Origin: a virus
Length of the DNA stretch: 34,636 nt
Virus record (IMG/VR): IMGVR_UViG_3300012271_000033
Location: 1-34,636 of that record
Direction: 5' to 3' (one strand)
Part shown: piece by piece, positions 13,992 through 22,230 of the stretch
How the letters are laid out: each line of letters begins with the position of its first letter
Numbering within the stretch: the stretch's first letter is position 1
Notes under the pieces: generated by a model
Database searches by the model: none
The model's input: the letters and a program-made list of their open reading frames with translations, nothing else
Told to the model about the DNA's origin: nothing
Translations under genes and position numbers: made by a program

Positions 13992-14467
13992 ACTTGCTCT
14001 ATTTTTGATGCGCTGATATTCGTTGTTACTGGCGCTACCGTATAAACACCACCAAGAGAACCAATGGCCGTAGCTATTTTACCCAATTCAGCATTTAATA
14101 AAGTATCTGATGAAGTCAAAGCATTTGACAAAGCTTGATATCTAACCGCATTATCAATGTCTCCTCCGATTTCGCAAGTGCCATCAGTTTTTAAATGTAT
14201 CGCAAAGCTTACCGAACCATCCAGAGATTGTGAAAATATGCGTTTTTCCCCCTCCTCTGCTACTTGATTAGTATTGATATATCCAATTATAACAGGCTCG
14301 GAGTTAACCGCTGTCGGCGAATATATAGCGGTCATATTCTTTAACGGCTGGGAATCCTCTCCGTAATTAGCGGCGACTTTAGCTGTTTTTGCGCCATATT
14401 GATCAACTTTTAAAATCCGTTTTCCGTTCTCAATTAAAAAATCTCTTACTTTGCTAAATGTTATCAT
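13979..14467 (-). CDS. Mu gp45-like baseplate spike protein
   Basis: A 162-aa protein. The segment GYINTNQVAEEGEKRIFSQS followed by VSFAIHLKTDGTCEIGGDIDNAVRY matches the layout of Mu gp45/GpV-type spikes, in which a GE.RIYS-like strand precedes LK.DG repeats of a beta-helix and a region of aligned strands (AVRY). It would form the membrane-piercing tip of the contractile tail. The length is close to Mu gp45 but the N-terminal OB domain is reduced. It is the last gene of the late operon, 14 nt after the gpP-like gene, and its stop sits in the terminator stem. Confidence 0.6.
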   Translation of the reverse strand: MITFSKVRDFLIENGKRILKVDQYGAKTAKVAANYGEDSQPLKNMTAIYSPTAVNSEPVIIGYINTNQVAEEGEKRIFSQSLDGSVSFAIHLKTDGTCEIGGDIDNAVRYQALSNALTSSDTLLNAELGKIATAIGSLGGVYTVAPVTTNISASKIEQVKTP

Positions 14468-14481
14468 ATTTTTTGTGTGTT

Positions 14482-15507
14482 TTATTGCATGTCAAAAATA
14501 TTCGTTGGAGTTCCTCCTGTAAAAGCTTCGGGAGTTAAGCAATTAATACTCATTGTGTCGCCTAAACTATCCTCTTTGTAATTAATTTCATTAACAATAA
14601 ATTTTTGCCTTTTATAGATAAACAATTCCTTATTTTGAAATTCAATTACTTGCCCGCATAATAATTTAAAGTCTATTTTAGGCAAAATTAAAGTGAGGCT
14701 GATCCCTCTTAATTCGGCTGCTAACGCGTTTCTTGCAGCCTCGATAGTGCTAGTATCTGTTCCGCTAGAAAGCACTTTACAAAGGCTTCTTTCTTGCTTA
14801 ACATTTGGGTTTTTTATGCTGTCAAAAGTGCTAACGCCTATATTATCATCACTAGGCTGTCGCCTTACTGTAATGTCGCTATGAAAAGCCCTCCCGTTAA
14901 TGCTTACGGCACTTGATAACAAATTATAAGAGTTATAAAACCTAATTGGCTTAGCGCCTATAAACGCATTAAAATAATAAACATCTCCTTTTTTTGTATG
15001 ACCAATAACTATATTTCTCTGGCTTGCTAGTTGAGTTAAAAAAGAGGCTACTGATTGACTTGGCTGAGCTACGGCTTTTTCATATACTAAGCCCATTTTA
15101 TTTGAAACATTACTTTCAATTAATTGATTTATTCCAAACGGTCTTAAAAGTTGAGACGAGATCTCAGTTAAAGATTGGTTGTTTTTTTCCAACGGATAGA
15201 CGCTTTCTGGAATGCTTACATCCTCTAAAATACCGCTTTTTGAATAACCGCTAAACGAAACTAATTGAGGAGTTTTTGTGGAAGTAAAAGAATTATTAAC
15301 AATATTACCGGTAAGCAGCAAGGTCATATCGTTTGAGAAAATTTCAATTTTTGGATATGTTAAAGGTTTGAATATCTTTTGATGCTCAACATTATCTGGA
15401 TCAAATCTAGCGTCAAAACTAAACACACTAGCAAAAGTGTCTAAGCTAAATTTTAGAGTTAAGTTACTGAAGTGGTTGAAGAATTTATTTTCTATTTTTA
15501 TTTTCAT
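14482..15507 (-). CDS. Mu gpP-like baseplate hub protein
   Basis: A 341-aa protein of the phage late-control/gpP (gp27-like hub) class. The N-terminal part has strand pairs with FDPDNVEHQKIFKPLTYPKIEIF and GNIVNNSF; the centre has LLRPFGINQLIE and the SVASFLTQLASQRNIVIGHTKKGDVYY segment, where hub proteins carry the conserved W/F-L..LA...G..... pattern; the C-terminal part has CGQVIEFQNKELFIYKRQKFIVNEI. It would form the central hub on which the spike sits. It follows the gpN-like gene by 28 nt and precedes the spike gene, the order N, P, 45 known from Mu. Confidence 0.72.
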   Translation of the reverse strand: MKIKIENKFFNHFSNLTLKFSLDTFASVFSFDARFDPDNVEHQKIFKPLTYPKIEIFSNDMTLLLTGNIVNNSFTSTKTPQLVSFSGYSKSGILEDVSIPESVYPLEKNNQSLTEISSQLLRPFGINQLIESNVSNKMGLVYEKAVAQPSQSVASFLTQLASQRNIVIGHTKKGDVYYFNAFIGAKPIRFYNSYNLLSSAVSINGRAFHSDITVRRQPSDDNIGVSTFDSIKNPNVKQERSLCKVLSSGTDTSTIEAARNALAAELRGISLTLILPKIDFKLLCGQVIEFQNKELFIYKRQKFIVNEINYKEDSLGDTMSINCLTPEAFTGGTPTNIFDMQ

Positions 15508-15535
15508 GTCGTGTGATACATTTACGTTTTTTTTC

Positions 15536-16750
15536 CTAAATATAATAAGTAATTAATCTACCTTTTTTTATTCTATAAGATTCATTTAATCCGATATTGT
15601 TTATTTTTTTAAATGCCTCCAAATTTTCATCGCTTGCAACGCCTAAAAACCTATGCGTTAAAACAATTAAATTACTGTCTTTGTTTATTCTAGTAGACCG
15701 CTCCTGTCGAGCGTCAAAACTTAGTACAAACAGGCTCTTGCTTGTGTATGTGACCAAATCAATTAAAGCTGATTGCAAATCAAGGTCTGGCGAATATTCA
15801 TTCATAATATTCTCTAAAGGGATTTGATTTCTATCAATGGTCGCTAAATAGTCACGATACAAAGTAAGCATTTCAAAATTTACCCTTTCAATATCGGATC
15901 TAAGGACGTAATCGTCAGGCAAAGGATTAACGGCCGATTGCGCCATATTACCTATTAAAGTAGCCGATTGGGACTCAAAGTAATATTTACTTTGTCGGTT
16001 GTTTATATTAAGGGTATTTTTTATTTCTTGATATGCTGATTTAACCGATTGGATTTTACTGCTAATATTTCTAATAAAATTAGCTGGCTCACTAAGAACT
16101 ATTTGACTGCTAATTATAGCCGAGTCAGTTTCTTGAACCAGCAAATTAAGGTCGTTCAAAGATTTGTTTTTTATCGCACGATACTCGTTAAAACGGCTTG
16201 AATTTGGCTCAAATCTAGCAGCCGATATCTGTATGGATGATTTAATCGTGTTTATGTCACCAGTGTTTGGACGTGCTTTTGACGCGTAGTTTTGAACAGC
16301 AAGATTATTAACAATGTTTACCCGTTGTTTTACTTCATCGGGTATTGAATCGCTTTCTTGTGGGTAATCATCGGCGATGCTCTCCCAAAATAAAACGTTT
16401 ATTTCTGTATTTCCATAACTATTATCGTTGCGCTCTATATTCGTAGGGTGACCGCTTAAAGTGCCGTAAAAAGGGTGCGTAACCGTCCATAATCTCTTAT
16501 CTTTTGCGCTTTCTTCAAAAGCTTTGGCTTGATCAAGATTGTCCTCTCCGGTAAAATAAAAATTTAACGGAAATGAACCAGACTCAGACTCTTTTCGATC
16601 AATAAAAGATCCACGAACATTTATAAAATCATACTTTGCAAAATTTAGCTTTGTTGATTTTACACTATCTCGCCAAAGCGGATAATATACAGATCCATCG
16701 CCTGTTTTTATGGTAAATTTTATATTGTCAAGATTTTCCTTCCAGCTCAT
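15536..16750 (-). CDS. Mu gpN-like tail/DNA circularization protein family
   Basis: A 404-aa protein with the N-terminal DNA_circ_N-type domain: MSWKENLDNIKFTI..., WRDSVKSTKLNFAKYDF, and GSFPLNFYFTGEDNLDQAKAFEESAKDKRLWTVTHPFYGTLSGHPTNIE, all typical of Mu gpN. The C-terminal half is helical. In Mu this protein is part of the baseplate wedge and is needed to assemble the hub. The open frame begins at a TTG (16759), but ATG 16750 overlaps the previous stop as TAATG and is the better start. It overlaps the minor tail gene by 1 nt. Confidence 0.82.
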   Translation of the reverse strand: MSWKENLDNIKFTIKTGDGSVYYPLWRDSVKSTKLNFAKYDFINVRGSFIDRKESESGSFPLNFYFTGEDNLDQAKAFEESAKDKRLWTVTHPFYGTLSGHPTNIERNDNSYGNTEINVLFWESIADDYPQESDSIPDEVKQRVNIVNNLAVQNYASKARPNTGDINTIKSSIQISAARFEPNSSRFNEYRAIKNKSLNDLNLLVQETDSAIISSQIVLSEPANFIRNISSKIQSVKSAYQEIKNTLNINNRQSKYYFESQSATLIGNMAQSAVNPLPDDYVLRSDIERVNFEMLTLYRDYLATIDRNQIPLENIMNEYSPDLDLQSALIDLVTYTSKSLFVLSFDARQERSTRINKDSNLIVLTHRFLGVASDENLEAFKKINNIGLNESYRIKKGRLITYYI

Positions 16751-17487
16751 TATTTCCAATGTTTATTTAGTTGATATTCTGCGTTTTTCTTGTAAAATAT
16801 ATTAATTGATTTAGAAGCTTTCGTCTTTGCCGCTCTTATAAATCCTCTACCATTTACATTTGCATTATCTGATTTTTTTAATATAAATAACTTTTTAAGC
16901 TTAAATCTGGGACCTTGAGCATTTGTGCTTCTTTTAACTCCGCTTAATTCATATAAAGTACCCGTTCCCGAACTACCTAAAAGCATGTATTTCTTTCCAC
17001 TAGCTGCGGTTGACATTACAGCAGCCACAAATTTAGAGTTTCGTGTACCTGTGTGCGATTTAAAAGCTCTTCCAGCGTTGTGAGCTTCTATGGTATTCAA
17101 ACGGTTTTTTCTCTGTAAGCGTCGCCCTTTACTTTTTGATACTCTAGCATCATCATGAGGCACTAAACGCCCTGTATCTAAATTACCTCCGAACTCTTGC
17201 TTTTCTAATTCGTTGGCAGTATCAGCTCCTTTTTTAGAATCTATTCCAGCCATAGAAACCATTGAGTCAATTTTAAATCCGCTAGCTTTATCAACCGTGC
17301 TAAACGCTTTTAAAAAAGATTTGCTCCTAGTAATAAAACGTTTTGCACCCTGTATTGGAATCTCTTTTTTAGTTTCAAAAGCGGCATTGTTGAGCGTATT
17401 TCTAACCGCACTAGGAAGAGCCGATTTATGAAGTTTTTCAAGCTTTACAGTTAATTTAATAACGCTATCGGCATCTAGTTTTAGCAT
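16750..17487 (-). CDS. putative minor tail protein (gpZ-like)
   Basis: A 245-aa very basic protein. The start, LDADSVIKLTVKLEKLHKSALPSAVRNTLNNAAFETK, matches the opening helix pattern of phage minor tail protein Z / HK97-gp10-like tail assembly proteins (a helix ending in ALN..A...). A Lys/Arg-rich centre (DDARVSKSKGRRLQRKNRL) follows, and the C-terminal part has GPRFKLKKLFILKKS. Such proteins sit at the head-tail connector or tail tip, which makes its location after the fibre genes and before gpN unusual. The call is moderate because gpZ-like sequences vary a lot. Confidence 0.45.
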   Translation of the reverse strand: MLKLDADSVIKLTVKLEKLHKSALPSAVRNTLNNAAFETKKEIPIQGAKRFITRSKSFLKAFSTVDKASGFKIDSMVSMAGIDSKKGADTANELEKQEFGGNLDTGRLVPHDDARVSKSKGRRLQRKNRLNTIEAHNAGRAFKSHTGTRNSKFVAAVMSTAASGKKYMLLGSSGTGTLYELSGVKRSTNAQGPRFKLKKLFILKKSDNANVNGRGFIRAAKTKASKSINIFYKKNAEYQLNKHWK

Positions 17488-17522
17488 GCTATTTTGTGTT
17501 TTTTAGGCTTGCACTTTTTAAT

Positions 17523-18680
17523 TTATATATTCCACAGATTGCCAATAAATCCACTTTTAAAGTAGATTTTAGCCTCTTGTGTAAATACTTGACCGTTTGT
17601 ATTATTTAAAAAATTCTCAAAATTTCTAGTTCCGCCCGTAAAAGGATAGCTATATATATCACCATTTATAAAAGTGTAAAATTTAGAGTTTTTGATAAAA
17701 TAGTTTGTTGATTTTTGAAAATCAGAATTAAGAGTAATGTCAGAACTTTGATTAAAAACAAAGGTAGCGGCGGTAAATACATAACCTCTTAATTTAAAAT
17801 CATCAGCGTCATTATTTCCTAAATTGCTAATATACACCTCTTTTTGGTCAGCGAATAGATAAGGTGCGTGATCAGTCGATGACTGCTGTGTTAATGTTTG
17901 CTTATTAGCGACTGTGCTCAAATCGCTTAAATCAAACATATACATATCATACACCGTTGCGCTAGGCGTTTTTGCCATACAAATTAAGACTCCTTTATGA
18001 ATTAAAGCGTCATAAATTAATATGTCGTTGTCGCCCTCATCTACCCTAATGACTTGCTGCACGTTATATGCTTGAGGTGTGTTTTTTAAAATAAATCCAT
18101 CGGATAAATAATAAGTTTCTTCGGTTGAATTGTAACTAAGAACCCCGCTGTAAGGTAGGCTTATAGTATTTTGAACTACTTCTTTTGACAGGTCTATTAA
18201 TTTAACTCCTGACGAATTATTAATTATCAATAAAACCTGAGAATTAGCATTGATATTAGACTCTGGATTAAAAGAATAAGCATTAATTCCCGTGCCTGTT
18301 AATTCATAAGTGGTAGAAGAAAGTAGAGGTTCCGAAACTTGACCGATAAAAATATAATTATTCGGCAAACTATCCAAATCAACATTTATAGAAACATCAG
18401 TGCCCTCAACTGATAAAACTTGTAAAAGGTCGTTTGTTTCGTTTGAAAATACTTTTAAAGCGTCTAAAAATTGATATTGAGTGCTTTCGCTGTCTTCCGT
18501 TTCCGTAAACTCAACGCCCGCATCTCTTATGATTTTATAAATGTTAGTTATAACATCACCGTAGATTTCTCTGACAACTGGCGTTCCCGCTTCCGTGGCT
18601 GTTTCATTTTTAATTTGACCATCAGGAAAAAGCGTGTTATTTCCATCCTGTGCGATTGGTAAATCTCTTATTGTTCTCAT
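17523..18680 (-). CDS. tail fibre protein, second paralogue
   Basis: A 385-aa protein. The N-terminal about 90 residues (DGQIKNETATEAGTPVVREIYGD..., YQFLDALKVFS) align clearly with the N-terminus of the preceding fibre (NGRIKDNTGAGGGTPVNERVYGD..., YQFIDSLRSLA), so both probably attach to the same baseplate site. After residue about 110 the sequences diverge; this one is repetitive beta-strand (SVSLPYSG..., VQQVIRVDEGDNDILIYDALIHKG, MYMFDLSDLST), possibly a beta-propeller or beta-helix receptor-binding head. Its start is 1 nt after the stop of the first fibre. A host-range determinant is inferred. Confidence 0.62.
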   Translation of the reverse strand: MRTIRDLPIAQDGNNTLFPDGQIKNETATEAGTPVVREIYGDVITNIYKIIRDAGVEFTETEDSESTQYQFLDALKVFSNETNDLLQVLSVEGTDVSINVDLDSLPNNYIFIGQVSEPLLSSTTYELTGTGINAYSFNPESNINANSQVLLIINNSSGVKLIDLSKEVVQNTISLPYSGVLSYNSTEETYYLSDGFILKNTPQAYNVQQVIRVDEGDNDILIYDALIHKGVLICMAKTPSATVYDMYMFDLSDLSTVANKQTLTQQSSTDHAPYLFADQKEVYISNLGNNDADDFKLRGYVFTAATFVFNQSSDITLNSDFQKSTNYFIKNSKFYTFINGDIYSYPFTGGTRNFENFLNNTNGQVFTQEAKIYFKSGFIGNLWNI

Positions 18681-18681
18681 T

Positions 18682-19734
18682 TTATAATTGTATTACGTCA
18701 ACGTGAATGACTAGATTTGTTGTAACGTTACCCGTTTTTTCAATGTATAACTTTACTTTTGTTGTGTTTACTATCTTAAAAGGTATCGGTTTAATATCAT
18801 TATCGAAATTCATATTTCCTAAGCTTTGAACGCTTACATCGACTTTGTAAATTGTTGAGTCCATTGTATTAGAAAAAGTCACATCAACCTCTGTAATGTT
18901 ACCAGGAGAGGCGGCAACCACTGCGGATATATCACCATTTGAAACGAAATTAGTTCCAACAGAAGAACCTCCCACATTTCCTAAAACAAAACGCCCTCTA
19001 TTCCTTAATGCAGGCGATCCAATCCCTGCTATAATATCAAACTGAGCAGCAGTTAGAAGTCCGTTTCTTGCTGCGGTTGCTAAATAATCACCGCTATCAG
19101 ATCCAATCACTCTTTTTGTAAATGCCGTTTTGTTTATTAACGGTGTAGTCGCTACCGTGTTAATCGTTCCAGCGTTTTCTTGCGCTTGTGTACCCGCTTT
19201 TAAATATAGAAGCTCATCTATTACGGTGCCTAAATTAAAGGCGTCTACCTCACGTATAATCAAAACCCCCGAAGCTGTATTAATCAGCCTTACATATTCA
19301 TCTTGCTTAAAATCGCCTAAGTAAGTAACCGCTTTATTTGCGTTATCTAAAGTGCCTCTGATTGAAGCTTCAGTTCCCTTATCAAACCCCGCTTTTGCTC
19401 TTATTATTTCACTGTTAACAACTCGTCCTAATCGAACTGGCAAAGTTAAAATGCTTCCAGATTTTCCTAAATCATAAATTAAATCATTCTTAGTCGCTAA
19501 GCTTCTTAACGAATCAATAAATTGATACCCGTTTGTTTCGTTTTCTGGTAGGTTGTTAAAATCCAATCCAGCTAAGTTCATAAGCTTTGCAACTAGCTGA
19601 TGAAAATCCCCGTAAACTCTTTCATTTACAGGCGTTCCGCCTCCCGCTCCTGTGTTGTCTTTAATTCTACCATTAAGATAATTTGCTGGATCTGAATTAT
19701 CTATATTTTGTAACGTTGCTTTATCTCTAGCCAT
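18682..19734 (-). CDS. tail fibre protein, first paralogue
   Basis: A 350-aa protein. The N-terminal domain (residues about 10-85) is shared with the next gene. The middle contains ATTPLINKTAFTKRVIGSDSGDYLATA, like collar or shaft repeats of tail fibres, and the C-terminal end has strands (IYKVDVSVQSLG..., NLVIHVDVIQL). It lies right after the Mu gp48-like gene, where Mu carries its fibre genes S and U. It probably recognises the cell surface; no tail-fibre assembly chaperone is seen next to it. Confidence 0.62.
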   Translation of the reverse strand: MARDKATLQNIDNSDPANYLNGRIKDNTGAGGGTPVNERVYGDFHQLVAKLMNLAGLDFNNLPENETNGYQFIDSLRSLATKNDLIYDLGKSGSILTLPVRLGRVVNSEIIRAKAGFDKGTEASIRGTLDNANKAVTYLGDFKQDEYVRLINTASGVLIIREVDAFNLGTVIDELLYLKAGTQAQENAGTINTVATTPLINKTAFTKRVIGSDSGDYLATAARNGLLTAAQFDIIAGIGSPALRNRGRFVLGNVGGSSVGTNFVSNGDISAVVAASPGNITEVDVTFSNTMDSTIYKVDVSVQSLGNMNFDNDIKPIPFKIVNTTKVKLYIEKTGNVTTNLVIHVDVIQL

Positions 19735-19795
19735 TTTATAATTTTTTATGAGTTGCTAATTCTGCCTATTTTACGATTTTGTACTCTTTTTATTA

Positions 19796-20572
19796 TCATG
19801 TAAAGTTAATAAAAATATAAGCAGCTAAATGGGCTGGCTTTAATTTTAATACTAATTCCCGAAATTCACGCCTTCTAATTTCTGGAATTACAGCGTTCTC
19901 TCCTAAATTTTGCCCGCATATAAAGAAGCTTGCCCACAAATTAGCTCCAACGCCGTAGGACTCATCTTCATCTATTTTATTTGCAATCACTTGGGAAGTT
20001 ACTCCCCCGTGAAATGTGCCGTTACCATGCTGCGTGTCTCCCCCATGCTCCGTTGTGTCTACAATAGTCCCAGCAACTTCTGACGGCGTTTTGTAAGGAA
20101 GTGTATTTTCAAAGACCCTAACATCAAAGCCCGAAAGTCTTAATTGGTCTTCAATAAAACTTTTTGATTGTCTAGCCTTTATATTATTTGGATGTCCTAT
20201 TTTTCTTCTTAACCCCGCTTTTCTAAATTCTAAGTTACTTCCTGTTCTGTCTGATAGCCCATAATTATATTCCAAAAATGAAGCGTCTTCTTTTGTGAAG
20301 TTTTCATTATCTGGAATACTTGCATCAATTAAATTTTTATAATCATTTACAAATCGTAAAAAACTCAAATTAATTGCATCGTGTAACAAATCAAAAGTGC
20401 CTCCTTTTGGCTTGTAAAAGGCTCTACCCGTCGGATATAGTTGATCAACCAAATTAGATAGCTCAAAGTCTATTATATCGTCATCAGTTTGCACTGAGCT
20501 TGACGGGTACTTATGCGGAGTGGTTAATCCATATTGGGAATTAATCCCATGCTGCGTTTTATCATTGCTCAT
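19796..20572 (-). CDS. Mu gp48-like (YmfQ/DUF2313) baseplate protein
   Basis: A 258-aa protein. VDQLYPTGRAFYKPKGGTFD matches the (L.P.G.aW) opening of the YmfQ/gp48 tail family, and SFLEYNYGLSDRTGSNLEFRKAGLRRKIGHPNNI the central helix pair with conserved Arg and Gly. The C-terminal part is AHLAAYIFINFT. In Mu, gp48 joins the baseplate to the fibre. Its start overlaps the gp47-like stop by ATGA and it lies 61 nt before the first fibre gene. An inserted VAGTIVDTTEHGGDTQHGNG segment rich in His, Gly and Asp is unusual and may be a surface loop. Confidence 0.7.
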   Translation of the reverse strand: MSNDKTQHGINSQYGLTTPHKYPSSSVQTDDDIIDFELSNLVDQLYPTGRAFYKPKGGTFDLLHDAINLSFLRFVNDYKNLIDASIPDNENFTKEDASFLEYNYGLSDRTGSNLEFRKAGLRRKIGHPNNIKARQSKSFIEDQLRLSGFDVRVFENTLPYKTPSEVAGTIVDTTEHGGDTQHGNGTFHGGVTSQVIANKIDEDESYGVGANLWASFFICGQNLGENAVIPEIRRREFRELVLKLKPAHLAAYIFINFT

Positions 20573-21735
20573 AAGTAGTTTACATTTATAAGATTTGGTA
20601 TTTTTTCCCTTGCGAAAATAAAACTAGTCTGGGTCACTCCATCAATCAACATATTAAAATCATTGAAAAAGTTATCCGCGCTTAAAACATCGGTAACAAC
20701 TCCCTGTAATTTTGCCGTGTATAGAATGTCGTTTTTATTTCTTAGCAAATCAGCGCCATCTACAAAGGGTCTAATGCTTCTCAAAAATGAAATTAAATTA
20801 ACTTCTATTGCATTTCTAATCTCGGTGCTGCTATCAACTAAACCAATTATATTTACCTCAACGCCTACAGGATCAACTGGCAAAACTTCTAAATTAGCCT
20901 GTATTGGACGCCTCGATCTTTCTTGCAAAGGTCTGGTTTGATCTGGATCAAAATTAACAACCTCCTCAACATCGTCTAAAATGCTTTGAGTTGGAACACC
21001 TCCACTTCCAGATGACTCCACAAATATTTGAACGGTTCCGCCGTCAGAGTCCTTTATATAAGGATAGACAAAGCGAACTCCAGCTGCATCCGAAGACCAA
21101 ATCCGATAGTCAGCTTTTGATCCACCTTGTGGCTCTAGCTGAATAGCGTTTAATATGGCATTTCTAAATTCTTGAGTTGTTTCTGCACTGACTGGCTCCT
21201 GCATAATTGACCCGCCAGCTCCTTTGTTAATTACCACGGTTTTGTCAACGCCAATAACTGGTTCGGTAATCGTCAAATTATTTAAATCATCTTGAAAATA
21301 ATCTAAACCGCCACCAATGGATCTAATCGTGATTAAATCATCCGTGCCGGTTAACGTATATTCATTTTCTAAAATGTAAAGTTTGCCAGCATTTTCGGAG
21401 TCCTCATTCGATTTAAAAGTCAATCCGCTTCGTAAAACGCTATCCTCTACACCCGTTACATCTACTCTATAAATTGCCGATGTTGCTGGCCTTATATCTC
21501 GATTTAAATAAATACGTCCTAAACGATTAAGAGATCCGCCGTTCTCAAAAGTGTCCGCCGTATCTGGATATAAATTTCTTTGAGCATCTTCAAGCCCTAA
21601 GTAGGCAAGTTTAAATTGAGCGGCTAAAACACCCGAAAAAGCGTCTAACGTTTTCTTAAGCTTATCATCAGACAAATTTAATCGATTTCTTAAATCGTTA
21701 GATATCTGCTCTTTTAATCCTATTATCGTTTTCAT
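20569..21735 (-). CDS. Mu gp47-like baseplate J protein
   Basis: A 388-aa protein of the baseplate J/gp47 class, the wedge component that joins tail tube end to fibres. Visible landmarks: NRLGRIYLNRDIRPATSAIYRVDVTG (the core strand), GLTFKSNEDSENAGKLYILENEYTL (the typical turn in gpJ), AGGSIMQEPVSAETTQEFRNAILNAIQLEPQGGSKADYRIWSSDAAGVR, and TQSILDDVEEVVNFDPDQTRPLQERSRRP (the conserved late P..aPV region in baseplate J). Length is usual. The start overlaps the gp46-like stop by 4 nt. Confidence 0.82.
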   Translation of the reverse strand: MKTIIGLKEQISNDLRNRLNLSDDKLKKTLDAFSGVLAAQFKLAYLGLEDAQRNLYPDTADTFENGGSLNRLGRIYLNRDIRPATSAIYRVDVTGVEDSVLRSGLTFKSNEDSENAGKLYILENEYTLTGTDDLITIRSIGGGLDYFQDDLNNLTITEPVIGVDKTVVINKGAGGSIMQEPVSAETTQEFRNAILNAIQLEPQGGSKADYRIWSSDAAGVRFVYPYIKDSDGGTVQIFVESSGSGGVPTQSILDDVEEVVNFDPDQTRPLQERSRRPIQANLEVLPVDPVGVEVNIIGLVDSSTEIRNAIEVNLISFLRSIRPFVDGADLLRNKNDILYTAKLQGVVTDVLSADNFFNDFNMLIDGVTQTSFIFAREKIPNLINVNYL

Positions 21736-22211
21736 ATTATTTCTTGAATTACTAATTCATTTCTGGAATTTTCCCAAACCATTTTTAATTGCCTATCTGC
21801 TTGGTTTTGAAACTCTGATATTGCTATTATTATTTCGGCTTTGTTATTTGCTGCAATATTTACCTCAACTGTAAAATTAACTACATTGTTAAGGAATTGC
21901 AAATCCGCATTAACCGCATCCTCGATTAATTTTATACCCTCCCCATTTAGTGCAACGGTTGATAAAGTTCTCTCAGTTTGCGAATTAAACCATTTGTCTG
22001 GATCGTTAGAGTAAAAAAGTTGATTGCCCCAATAGTCAAAGTTTTCTTCGGATGAATTTTCTTCGCTTGTAGTATTTTGTTCGACATTGCCGCCGTAAAG
22101 AGCCAAGTAAATAGTTTGGTAAATAGTTTCCGAAAGCAAAAGATCGGAGTTTAAAATCCTCATTTCACCTCCAGATCCGCTCTCGAATAAATTTATATCT
22201 TTTGTTGACAT
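21732..22211 (-). CDS. Mu gp46-like baseplate protein
   Basis: A 159-aa protein of the phage GP46 class. SETIYQTIYLALYGGN and FDYWGNQLFYSNDPDKWFNSQTERTLSTVAL match the characteristic (A)...D...G.WWGD...... W.l.r..... pattern, with YWGNQL at the expected place. It ends LVIQEII. It forms the second wedge component in Mu (with gp47 and gp48). It is 19 nt downstream of the tape-measure stop and overlaps gp47 by ATGA, giving the Mu order 46, 47, 48. Confidence 0.78.
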   Translation of the reverse strand: MSTKDINLFESGSGGEMRILNSDLLLSETIYQTIYLALYGGNVEQNTTSEENSSEENFDYWGNQLFYSNDPDKWFNSQTERTLSTVALNGEGIKLIEDAVNADLQFLNNVVNFTVEVNIAANNKAEIIIAISEFQNQADRQLKMVWENSRNELVIQEII

Positions 22212-22230
22212 TGCTTTATATTTTAATTAA

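Noticed and set aside
16751-16759. Extended TTG start of the gpN-like gene
   Set aside because: ATG 16750 overlaps the upstream stop as TAATG, a common coupling here; the homologous domain begins at MSWKENL.
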